From the NCBI GenBank assembly GCA_035517495.1, contig DATIYT010000139.1, positions 23,445 to 87,444 on the forward strand: a stretch of DNA of 64,000 nucleotides, given 5' to 3'. Origin of the DNA: DASZHJ01 sp035517495 (lineage in GTDB: Bacteria; Pseudomonadota; Alphaproteobacteria; ATCC43930; CGMCC-115725). The notes beneath the pieces were generated by a model. That model did not search any database. It was not told the DNA's origin and saw only the letters and a program-made list of their open reading frames with translations. A program made the translations under genes and the position numbers. Below, one piece after another: positions 44,601-51,708 of the stretch (the first letter of the stretch is position 1; the number at the start of each line of letters is the position of its first letter).

Positions 44601-44990
44601 GCGTTGCACGGGCTCGGCGGGCGGGTCGACGATCACGCTCGCGTGGTGGTGCACCATCCGCCAGCGGCCCTGCTCCCTCACAAAGATATTGGTGGCGGCA
44701 AGCAAACCGCCCTCCACTTCCTCCTCGCAGGTGACGATGCCGATTTCGGCGAACACCAAGGCTTGAACTTTACGGCAGACGATGCGCGGCGCTCCGGGGT
44801 TGGCGAGGATCTGACGCCAGCTCTCCAGCACGGCTGAGCGCCCGCTGAGCAGAGGCCATCCGGGGTGCAGGCACAGCACTTCGGCCTCCCGCGCCCAAAC
44901 GCTCTCCATCGCCGCAAAGTCGCGGTTAGCAAAGGCGCGATAGAACTCCAAATTGGCGGTCCGCAGCGCGTCCGCCTCTCTCTCGCTCAT
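44586..44990 (-). CDS. NTF2-like (SnoaL-type) protein
   Basis: A 134-residue protein of the NTF2 cone fold. DALRTANLEFYRAFANRDFAAMESVWA is the usual first helix pair; EVLCLHPGWPLLSGRSAVLESWRQIL follows, then CEEEVEGGLLAATNIFVREQGRWRMVHHHASVI closes the fold. Proteins like this are ligand-binding or small hydrolases; the pocket residues are not predictive here. It is convergent with the hydratase and reads away from the iron operon. Confidence 0.85.
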   Translation of the reverse strand: MSEREADALRTANLEFYRAFANRDFAAMESVWAREAEVLCLHPGWPLLSGRSAVLESWRQILANPGAPRIVCRKVQALVFAEIGIVTCEEEVEGGLLAATNIFVREQGRWRMVHHHASVIVDPPAEPVQRERLH

Positions 44991-45063
44991 CTTGCTCGTG
45001 CTCTCCCGTGCGTACCCTCATGCTTGTACGGAAGCCGCATGAGGGGGAAACGCGAGCCGTGCT

Positions 45064-45843
45064 TCAGAAATGAGTCTCCCATTCGAGCCTCCAGCGCAAC
45101 GTGCCCTGAGGAGTGGCCGCAGTCGCGCCGAACAACCATCCGAGCTCATATTTAAGCTGCCCACTGGTCCCCGTGGGGACCGAGCCCAGCAGCACTGGGC
45201 CAATCAGGAGCTGTTGGTCGGCAAAACGCGGCAGTCTATTGATCTGTCCCGCGTCGCCATAGATTTCAACTGCCGGCGAAGCGTAGCGGTTCACGTTCCA
45301 GCGGCTCTGCCAGGCGTAGCTAAAGTCGAAACCGTGCATATCGTCCTGGTTGGGGCCGATGTCCTTGTCGAGAAACAGATTGAGCGTGTGAGTGGTCGGG
45401 CCCCAATCCTTCTGCATGAGCACGCCGAACAGCGTGCCATTGGGCGTTTCCTGTTGAGTCGATTGCGAGTATTCCCAGTAGAGGCCGAGATCGAGCCAAT
45501 ATTCGCCGGGTTCGGTCAATTGGAAGGTGTTCTCCCACGTCACGCCCTGAATCTGCGTGGGCTGATCCGGACCGGCATTGCGCCCGATATCCAGCTCCAG
45601 CTCCGGGTGCCACCACGAGGTGACGCCGCGCCCGATCTCGAGGGTGTAACTGGTTTCGCCGTTGTTGAGGGGATTGCGGTCAAAGCTGGCGGAGCCGTTA
45701 TGCTCGAATTCCCACTCATCCTCGTCTATTTCGTCGGGCGAGCGGATGTGAAAATCCGCGCGCGCGGCACAGGGAACTAGAGCGGCGAGCGCAGCAACGG
45801 CGCGCACAAACCACTTTGCCCGCCCGAAGACGGTCATTGGCAT
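45064..45843 (-). CDS. secreted beta-rich protein of the iron-uptake operon, probable outer-membrane barrel
   Basis: A 259-residue protein with a signal peptide (WFVRAVAALAALVPCAARA). The mature part alternates aromatic and polar residues, as in YTLEIGRGVTSWWHPELELDIG, YWLDLGLYWEYS and TLNLFLDKDIGPN, and the last residue is Phe (WETHF), the usual end of an outer-membrane barrel. No exact family is recognised. It is the third gene after the FTR1 permease and cupredoxin genes, with 47 bases between it and the cupredoxin stop. It could be a barrel that admits iron or an auxiliary of the permease. Confidence 0.7.
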   Translation of the reverse strand: MPMTVFGRAKWFVRAVAALAALVPCAARADFHIRSPDEIDEDEWEFEHNGSASFDRNPLNNGETSYTLEIGRGVTSWWHPELELDIGRNAGPDQPTQIQGVTWENTFQLTEPGEYWLDLGLYWEYSQSTQQETPNGTLFGVLMQKDWGPTTHTLNLFLDKDIGPNQDDMHGFDFSYAWQSRWNVNRYASPAVEIYGDAGQINRLPRFADQQLLIGPVLLGSVPTGTSGQLKYELGWLFGATAATPQGTLRWRLEWETHF

Positions 45844-45890
45844 GCGTGTTTCTCCCCCAATAAAAAATGTGCGTGCGACTCAGTCGGGCA

Positions 45891-46232
45891 TTACTTCGCG
45901 ATCAGCACTCCCTTCGCCGTGTCCTGATGGAAATCACCGAAAAACGGATATTCGCCTTTGTCGAGCGGGCCCAAGAACACCGGTATCTCCTGCCCGGGCG
46001 GTACGACTTTTTCGCGGTTCAACTCGAAACTCTCGAATTCTTCCGGCGTCGAGTCTTCGTTCTTGACCAGCAGCTTGAATTTAACGCCGGCTGGAACCTC
46101 CAGGCGCTCCGGCTGGAACCGGTGATCCTTGATCGTAAGGTGCATCACGTCGTCCGCTCCGGCCGATGCCGTGAACAGCAGGAATGCGGCCGGGATGGCG
46201 AGAAGGCGCAGTGTACTCAGGAAATGTTCCAT
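45891..46232 (-). CDS. cupredoxin-domain protein of the FTR1 operon
   Basis: A 113-residue periplasmic protein with a signal peptide (residues about 1-26) and a cupredoxin fold: LTIKDHRFQPERLEVPAGVKFKLLVKNEDSTPEEFESFELNREKV, then GPLDKGEYPFFGDFHQDTAKGVLIAK. The Cys of the usual type 1 copper triad is absent: the position reads FFGDFHQ. This is the pattern of cupredoxins linked to FTR1/EfeU-type iron permeases, where an iron-related role is assumed. The ATG is 4 bases past the FTR1 stop, so they are coupled. Confidence 0.85.
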   Translation of the reverse strand: MEHFLSTLRLLAIPAAFLLFTASAGADDVMHLTIKDHRFQPERLEVPAGVKFKLLVKNEDSTPEEFESFELNREKVVPPGQEIPVFLGPLDKGEYPFFGDFHQDTAKGVLIAK

Positions 46233-46235
46233 GTC

Positions 46236-47096
46236 TCAGCGAACCTCCGGTACGGGGCGGGGTGATGGATTGGTTTTGCGCGGCTTGCTCGGGGACGTCG
46301 GGGCCACGAGCTTCGTCAGCGCAATCAGAATCGCCAGAGTTCCGACGTACGCGGCGACCTGAATGCCCGATGGGCGTGCGGAATATCCGACGAGTGCATG
46401 GAGCGCGGCGCCGATCCAGCCGTCATCGCGCAGAATGAACGACGTGTCCCAGAGGTGATCCCCCCAGCTCGGGAGGATGTCCGCACCCGCCAGTACCGAT
46501 GCCGCTGATCCCGCCATGCCCGCGGCCAGGAGCGCGATCAGCCAATTGGTGACCGAGAAGAGGTATCGCACGGGAATTGCGACCAGGCCGCGGTAAAGCA
46601 GATAGGAAAGCGCGACCGCGGCGACGACCCCGAGCAGGCCGCCGGTCAGCAGCGAAACGAATCCCTCATTGCTGGACATCGCGATCCCATAAAGGAACAG
46701 CACGACCTCGGAACCCTCGCGCAAGACCGCGACCGCCACCACGACGGCAAGCGCCGCCAACGATTTGTCACCGCCCTTGACTGCCGCACCGAGCGCCTTG
46801 GCCTCAGCCGCCAGCTCTCGGCCATGACGCGCCATCCAGGCGCAGTGCCAGCCCAGCATGCAGACCGCCACCATCAGGATTGTGGCGGTGAACACCTCTT
46901 GGCCCACGCCCTCAAGCGCGCCGGCGATGATGCTCGCGAACGCTGCCACGATCGAGGCGCCAACGACACCGCCTCCCACGCCCAGAGATACGAAGAAGCC
47001 GCGGCCCGGCACGCCTTCCGACGCCGCCAGCACGATGCCGACGATCAGCCCGGCTTCCATCACCTCTCGGAACACGATGAGCAGACTGGCCAACAT
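46236..47096 (-). CDS. FTR1/EfeU family iron permease
   Basis: A 286-residue protein with seven or so membrane segments. Both copies of the iron-binding REXXE motif are present: LLIVFREVMEAGLIVGIVL (residues about 5-23), and AVAVLREGSEVVLFLYGIAM near residue 130. It imports iron across the inner membrane. Genes for a cupredoxin and a barrel-like protein follow. Fifty-five bases upstream of its ATG is a Fur-box-like palindrome, which suggests iron repression. Confidence 0.92.
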   Translation of the reverse strand: MLASLLIVFREVMEAGLIVGIVLAASEGVPGRGFFVSLGVGGGVVGASIVAAFASIIAGALEGVGQEVFTATILMVAVCMLGWHCAWMARHGRELAAEAKALGAAVKGGDKSLAALAVVVAVAVLREGSEVVLFLYGIAMSSNEGFVSLLTGGLLGVVAAVALSYLLYRGLVAIPVRYLFSVTNWLIALLAAGMAGSAASVLAGADILPSWGDHLWDTSFILRDDGWIGAALHALVGYSARPSGIQVAAYVGTLAILIALTKLVAPTSPSKPRKTNPSPRPVPEVR

Positions 47097-47150
47097 GCGT
47101 GCGAGGCCCTTCAGTTGAATTGGCTACCACTGACGCTCGCCAAATTAATA

Positions 47151-47173
47151 TTGCAAGTCATTCTCAATTGCAA
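47151..47173 (-). promoter_or_regulatory. Fur-box-like site of the iron operon
   Basis: TTGCAAGTCATTCTCAATTGCAA (47151-47173) has perfect TTGCAA arms around a TCATTCTCA core. On the minus strand the centre reads TTGAGAATGA, as in Fur boxes built from GAGAATGA/TCATTCTC units. It lies 55 bases before the start of the FTR1 gene at 47096. It is not the TTTAGAA-type motif of Irr. Confidence 0.55.
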
Positions 47174-47360
47174 AGGGGAAAGGTTGTCGCATCTGGCCCC
47201 TTGCCTCTAGCGTGCTGATAACAAACATCGATCTCGGTTTCTCGCGGACTGTCTTGCGGCTGGATGAGATGCCCAGAAATCGATTGCAGGTGTTCGGAAC
47301 CTCCCCTACCTCTGATACCCCCTCGGGCAGCCGCCCGAACATCCTCCGGAGTGACGCACC

Positions 47361-47675
47361 ATGATCGTCGAGGAGCGCATCTATACCCTGCATCCCGGCA
47401 AGCTCGCTGAATACGTCGGCATCTATCAGGCCGAAGGGATGCCGATTCAGATGAAGATACTCGGTCGCATGATCGGTTATTTCACCACCGAGTTCGGGCC
47501 GCTCAATCAGGTGGTCCACATGTGGGGCTACGAAAGCTTCGAAGAACGTGCGCGCAAGCGCGCGGAGCTCCAGGCGCAGCCGGAGTGGAAGTCCTATCTC
47601 GCGAAAACGCGCCACCTCATTCAGACGCAGGAAAACAAGATTCTGAATCCCACCGCTTTTTCGCCGATCCGCTGA
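47361..47675 (+). CDS. NIPSNAP family protein
   Basis: A 104-residue dimeric alpha/beta-barrel protein of the NIPSNAP group: IVEERIYTLHPGKLAEYVGIY, then GRMIGYFTTEFGPLNQVVHMWGYESFEERARKRAELQA and SYLAKTRHLIQTQENKIL. Function is unknown; members accompany degradation enzymes. A single base separates its stop from the ATG of the ThDP enzyme, so they form one transcript. It is divergent from the iron operon. Confidence 0.88.
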   Translation: MIVEERIYTLHPGKLAEYVGIYQAEGMPIQMKILGRMIGYFTTEFGPLNQVVHMWGYESFEERARKRAELQAQPEWKSYLAKTRHLIQTQENKILNPTAFSPIR

Positions 47676-47676
47676 G

Positions 47677-49356
47677 ATGAGCGCGCCTGCGATACGCACG
47701 GGTGCGCGTATTTTAGTGGATCAACTCAAGATCCACGGCGCCGACACCGTGTTCTGCGTTCCCGGAGAGAGCTATCTCGCGGTGCTCGATGCGCTCTACG
47801 ACGCGAACTCGATCCGCACGCTCACCTGCCGCCAAGAAGGCGGCGCTGCCATGATGGCGGAGGCGCACGCCAAGCTCACGGGCAAGCCTGCGATCCTAAT
47901 GGTGACGCGCGGGCCAGGCGCGACCAATGCGAGCGCTGGTCTCCATGTGGCGATGCAGGATTCGACGCCGCTCATTCTGATGATCGGGCAGGTCGAGCGC
48001 GCGGCGCTCGACCGCGAGGCGTTCCAGGAGATCGACTATCGCCGCATGTTCGGGCAGCTCGCGAAATGGGTGACGCAGATCGACGACCCCCGGCGCATCC
48101 CGGAACTGATCAGCCGAGCCTATTACGTCGCGACGTCGGGCCGTCCGGGGCCGGTGGTGCTGGCGTTGCCTGAGGATATGCTCACCGAAGAGGCCGCGGT
48201 CGCGGATGCGGAGCCGTGGCGGCGCGTCGAGACCGCGCCCGGCGCCGCGCAAATCGCGGAAGTGATGGGCGAGCTGCGCCGCGCCGAGCGGCCGTTCCTG
48301 CTCTTGGGCGGCAGCCAGTGGGACCAGGAAGCCGTGCATGCGATCGAACGCTTCGCCGCCGCAAACTCGCTGCCGGTCGGCTGCGTGTTCCGCCGCCAGG
48401 ATCGCTTCGACAATCAGCATCCCTGCTACGTCGGCGATGTCGGGATCGGCATCAATCCGAAGCTTGGCCAGCGCATCCGCGCCGCGGACCTGCTGATCGT
48501 GCTGGGTTCGCGGCTCGGCGAGATCGCCACCGGCGGCTATTCCCTGATCGGTATTCCGGTGCCGCGTCAGCGCCTCGTTCACGTTCATGCGGACGCCGAG
48601 GAGCTCGGCCGGGTTTATCAGCCCAAGGTGGCGGTGAACGCGACGCCGCGTGCGATGGCGCGGGCGCTGGCGGCCGAGGCGCCGATTGCAAATCCGCGCT
48701 GGCGCGAGGCGACCGCCGCGGCACGGGCGGAATATGAGGCATGGCAACAGCCGGTGCGCTCGCCCGGCAAGGTGCAAATGGCGGAAATCGTGCGCTGGCT
48801 CGGTCAGAACATGCCGGCCGAGACCGCTTTCACGAACGGCGCCGGCAACTTCGCGACCTGGCTGCATCGCTTCCATCGCTATCGCGGCTTCGGCACGCAG
48901 CTCGCACCCACCAGCGGTTCCATGGGCTATGGCTTCCCGGCAGCGCTCGGCGCCAAGGTGCAGAATCCCGCTCGTCCCGTGGTTTGCATCGCCGGTGACG
49001 GCGATTTTCAGATGACGGGGCAGGAGCTCGCGACCGCCGTGCAATACGAGCTCGACGTGATCGTGCTGATCGTGAACAACGGCATGCTCGGGACGATCCG
49101 CATGCACCAGGAGCGCCATCACCCCGCACGCCCGTTCGCCACCGACCTGACGAACCCGGATTTCGCGGCACTGGCTCGCGCCTATGGCGCATTTGGCGAG
49201 ACGGTGGAAAGCACCGAGGATTTTGCGGCGGCATTCGCGCGAGCGCGCGCATCGGGCAAGCCCGCTCTCATCGACCTCAAGATCGACCCCGAAGCATTGA
49301 CGCCGCGTCAGTCATTGAGCGAGATCCGCGCGGAGGCGCTTGCCGCGGGCCGCTGA
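47677..49356 (+). CDS. thiamine-diphosphate enzyme, acetolactate synthase-like
   Basis: A 559-residue ThDP enzyme. ILVDQLKIHGADTVFCVPGESYLAVLDALY opens it; the catalytic Glu is Glu54 in LTCRQEGGAAMMAEAHAKLTGKPAILMVTRGPGATNA. Near residue 442 is GDGDFQMTGQELATAVQYELDVIVLIVNN, the cofactor motif. The large central domain is complete. There is no regulatory subunit gene. Adjacency to NIPSNAP and thioesterase genes suggests carbon-carbon lyase or decarboxylase work in a catabolic pathway rather than branched-chain synthesis. Confidence 0.87.
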   Translation: MSAPAIRTGARILVDQLKIHGADTVFCVPGESYLAVLDALYDANSIRTLTCRQEGGAAMMAEAHAKLTGKPAILMVTRGPGATNASAGLHVAMQDSTPLILMIGQVERAALDREAFQEIDYRRMFGQLAKWVTQIDDPRRIPELISRAYYVATSGRPGPVVLALPEDMLTEEAAVADAEPWRRVETAPGAAQIAEVMGELRRAERPFLLLGGSQWDQEAVHAIERFAAANSLPVGCVFRRQDRFDNQHPCYVGDVGIGINPKLGQRIRAADLLIVLGSRLGEIATGGYSLIGIPVPRQRLVHVHADAEELGRVYQPKVAVNATPRAMARALAAEAPIANPRWREATAAARAEYEAWQQPVRSPGKVQMAEIVRWLGQNMPAETAFTNGAGNFATWLHRFHRYRGFGTQLAPTSGSMGYGFPAALGAKVQNPARPVVCIAGDGDFQMTGQELATAVQYELDVIVLIVNNGMLGTIRMHQERHHPARPFATDLTNPDFAALARAYGAFGETVESTEDFAAAFARARASGKPALIDLKIDPEALTPRQSLSEIRAEALAAGR

Positions 49357-49373
49357 GCGTCGGGGAGGAGCCA

Positions 49374-49781
49374 ATGGATCATCTCGCGCGCCTTGAGGAA
49401 TTGCGGCTGCCGTTCGCGGAGCTGTTGGGTATTCGCTTCGTGAGCGCGGCCCTCGATCGGGTGACCGCGGAGATGATGGTGCGGCAGGACCTCTGCACGC
49501 GTCCCCAGATCCTCCACGGCGGCGCCATCATGGCGTTTGCCGATACTCTCGGCGCCGCCGGCACCATATTGAACCTGCCGGAGGGGTGCGGCACGGCCAC
49601 CATCGAATCGAAGACCAACTTTCTGGCGCCGGCGCCGCTCGGCACCGTTGTCACCGGCGAGAGCACGCCGGTGCATATCGGCCGTCGCACCATGGTCTGG
49701 CAGACCCGCATCGTCGGTTCGGATGGACGCGCCGTAGCGCTGGTCACGCAAACGCAGATGGTCCTTGAGCCGCGGCGCTGA
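49374..49781 (+). CDS. PaaI-type hotdog thioesterase
   Basis: A 135-residue hotdog-fold protein. ILHGGAIMAFADTLGAAGTI (residues about 46-66) is the helix with the catalytic loop of the PaaI/YbgC-like group; TATIESKTNFLAPAPLGTVVTGESTPVHIGRRTMVWQTRIV completes the fold. It hydrolyses an acyl- or aryl-CoA. It follows the ThDP enzyme by 18 bases and is 4 bases before the regulator gene. Confidence 0.87.
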   Translation: MDHLARLEELRLPFAELLGIRFVSAALDRVTAEMMVRQDLCTRPQILHGGAIMAFADTLGAAGTILNLPEGCGTATIESKTNFLAPAPLGTVVTGESTPVHIGRRTMVWQTRIVGSDGRAVALVTQTQMVLEPRR

Positions 49782-49784
49782 AGC

Positions 49785-50588
49785 ATGGCCGCCGAAAACG
49801 AGCTCGGCCGGCGTCTCAAGTGGTGGCGCGAACGGCGCGGCCTTTCGCAATTGGAACTCGCGGGCGCCGCGAACACCTCGCAGCGGCACTTGAGCTTCAT
49901 CGAGTCAGGCCGCACCGGGGCGAGCCGTGAGATGATCCTCAGGCTTGCGGCGGCGCTCGATCTGCCGTTGCGGCAACAGAACGCGCTCCTGCTTTCGGCC
50001 GGATTCGCGCCCGCTTGGCGAGAGAGCGGACTCGATGCGCCGGCTCTCGCGCAGATTTCAAGCGCGCTCGACTTCATGCTCGCGCAGCAAGAGCCCTATC
50101 CGGCGCTGGTGGTGGATCGGCGATGGAACTTGCTGCGCGCCAACAAGGGCGCAGTGCGCCTCACGGAGTTTCTGCTCGGTGCCGTTCCACAGGGCCCCAT
50201 CAACATGGCGGAAGCGCTGGTTTCGCCCGAAGCACTGCGGCCCACCATCGTCAATTGGGAAGAGGTCACGCTTTATTTTTTGCGCGGCGTGCAAGCGGAT
50301 GCGCTCGCCGACGGCACCGTCGAGACCCGAGACCTGCTGCGGCGCCTCCAGGCTTTCCCCGGCGTCGAGGCATTGTCGCGCAGCCTGCCGGCCTCCGATC
50401 CGCAGCCGCCTGTATTGATCATGCATTTTCAAAAGAGCGGCGCGAACCTCCGCCTTTTCACCACGCTCGCTACATTGGGGACGCCGCAGGATGTGACGCT
50501 GCAGGAAATCCGGATCGAATGCTTCTTTCCCGCCGACGAGGCGAGCGCCCGGCTCATGCGAGATTGGGCGCCATTACCACCGACGTAA
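49785..50588 (+). CDS. XRE-family regulator with MmyB-like ligand domain
   Basis: A 267-residue protein. The helix-turn-helix is LGRRLKWWRERRGLSQLELAGAANTSQRHLSFIESGRTGASREMILRLAAALDLPLRQ. From about residue 105 the MmyB-like ligand-binding domain follows: YPALVVDRRWNLLRANKGAVRLTEFLLG, then VNWEEVTLYFLRG and VLIMHFQKSGANLRLFTTLATLGTPQDVTLQEIRIECFFP. It probably controls the four-gene cluster beginning at 47361. It starts 4 bases after the thioesterase gene. Confidence 0.88.
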   Translation: MAAENELGRRLKWWRERRGLSQLELAGAANTSQRHLSFIESGRTGASREMILRLAAALDLPLRQQNALLLSAGFAPAWRESGLDAPALAQISSALDFMLAQQEPYPALVVDRRWNLLRANKGAVRLTEFLLGAVPQGPINMAEALVSPEALRPTIVNWEEVTLYFLRGVQADALADGTVETRDLLRRLQAFPGVEALSRSLPASDPQPPVLIMHFQKSGANLRLFTTLATLGTPQDVTLQEIRIECFFPADEASARLMRDWAPLPPT

Positions 50589-50642
50589 TTGCGCCCGTGC
50601 GTCGCGCAGCGAGAATCACGCCTCGGGCGGGGGCGGTGAAAG

Positions 50643-51536
50643 ATGAGCGAACGGAACGGCGTCATTGCGGCAATCATATCGAGTGCCTTGGGCGGGATGG
50701 CGGGCGCGGTCACGCGCTTCATCATCGGCCACTCCGATCCCGTCACGGTCGCGGCGTTCCGCTTCGGAATCGGGTTCGCGATCCTGTTGCCGATTGCGCT
50801 GCTGTTGCGCAGCCGCTGGCCGCGTGGGCGCGACTGGATCGGGGTCGCGTTGCTCGGGGTGATGTTCTTCGGCTGCTTCTTCATTGTCTATAACGAGGCG
50901 CTGCGCTTCACGACGGCGGCTCGCGGCGCGCTCGCGCTCTCGACGTTGCCGCTGCTGACCATGGTGGCGGCTGCTCTGCTCGGCGTCGAACGAATGACCG
51001 CTCGCAAGAGTACCGGGGTGCTGATCGCGGTCGCGGGGGTCGCTCTGGCGCTCGCCTCCGGCCTCTCCGATGCGCCCACTGGCGCCTGGCGCGGCGATCT
51101 GATTATGGCCGCCGGCACATCGACGATGGCGCTCTACAATGTTTGGTCGCGGCCATTCATCGCACGCTCGAGCGCGCTTGGTTTCGTCACGGCCGGCATG
51201 GGTTTCGGTGCCGCGCTGGTGGTGGCGCTCGCGGCGTCGCGCGGTGGTTTTGCCGCGGTGGCGCAATTCGCACTCCCACAGTTGATTGCGGTGCTCTATC
51301 TGGGCGTGGGCGGCGGCGCGGCCGCGTTCTTCCTTTGGGTCTTTGCGCTCCAGCGCACGACGCCGACCCGCGTCGCGAACACCATGACCGTCAATCCCGT
51401 CACTGCGTCGCTATTGGCCGCGGCGATCATTGGTGAGCCCTTGGGCCTCAATCTCGCGCTTGGAGTGATCGCCGTCGGCGTCGGGATCTGGATTGCATCC
51501 ACCAATCCCTCGACCGCCGCGGTTGGTAGGCGTTGA
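50643..51536 (+). CDS. DMT/EamA-type exporter
   Basis: A 297-residue protein with ten membrane segments in two EamA repeats. Landmarks are ALRFTTAARGALALSTLPLLTMVAAALLGVERMTARKSTGVLIAVAGVALAL in the first half and LQRTTPTRVANTMTVNPVTASLLAAAIIGEPLGLNLALGVIAVGVG in the second. These proteins export amino acids or other small metabolites. It lies 55 bases after the regulator and is 173 bases before the gamma-glutamyltransferase gene. Confidence 0.88.
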   Translation: MSERNGVIAAIISSALGGMAGAVTRFIIGHSDPVTVAAFRFGIGFAILLPIALLLRSRWPRGRDWIGVALLGVMFFGCFFIVYNEALRFTTAARGALALSTLPLLTMVAAALLGVERMTARKSTGVLIAVAGVALALASGLSDAPTGAWRGDLIMAAGTSTMALYNVWSRPFIARSSALGFVTAGMGFGAALVVALAASRGGFAAVAQFALPQLIAVLYLGVGGGAAAFFLWVFALQRTTPTRVANTMTVNPVTASLLAAAIIGEPLGLNLALGVIAVGVGIWIASTNPSTAAVGRR

Positions 51537-51708
51537 TCCTATTGAGTCCTGCGACCGTTGCGTGGGTGAGGCGCGTTGGATTGTCCCTATTCAAAAGCCG
51601 CTGGAAAAGGCTAGCGCCGCGTGCTTTGTTGACGGTTCGCAATGCAGAGGGGTGCTCACGCCCAAAAGGGGTATCCTTTGCAAATCCACTCATGGGAGCC
51701 TCGGTTTG

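Noticed and set aside
47896..49122. Minus-strand open frame of 408 codons
   Set aside because: Antisense to the second ThDP enzyme, which holds the catalytic Glu and GDG-NN motifs.
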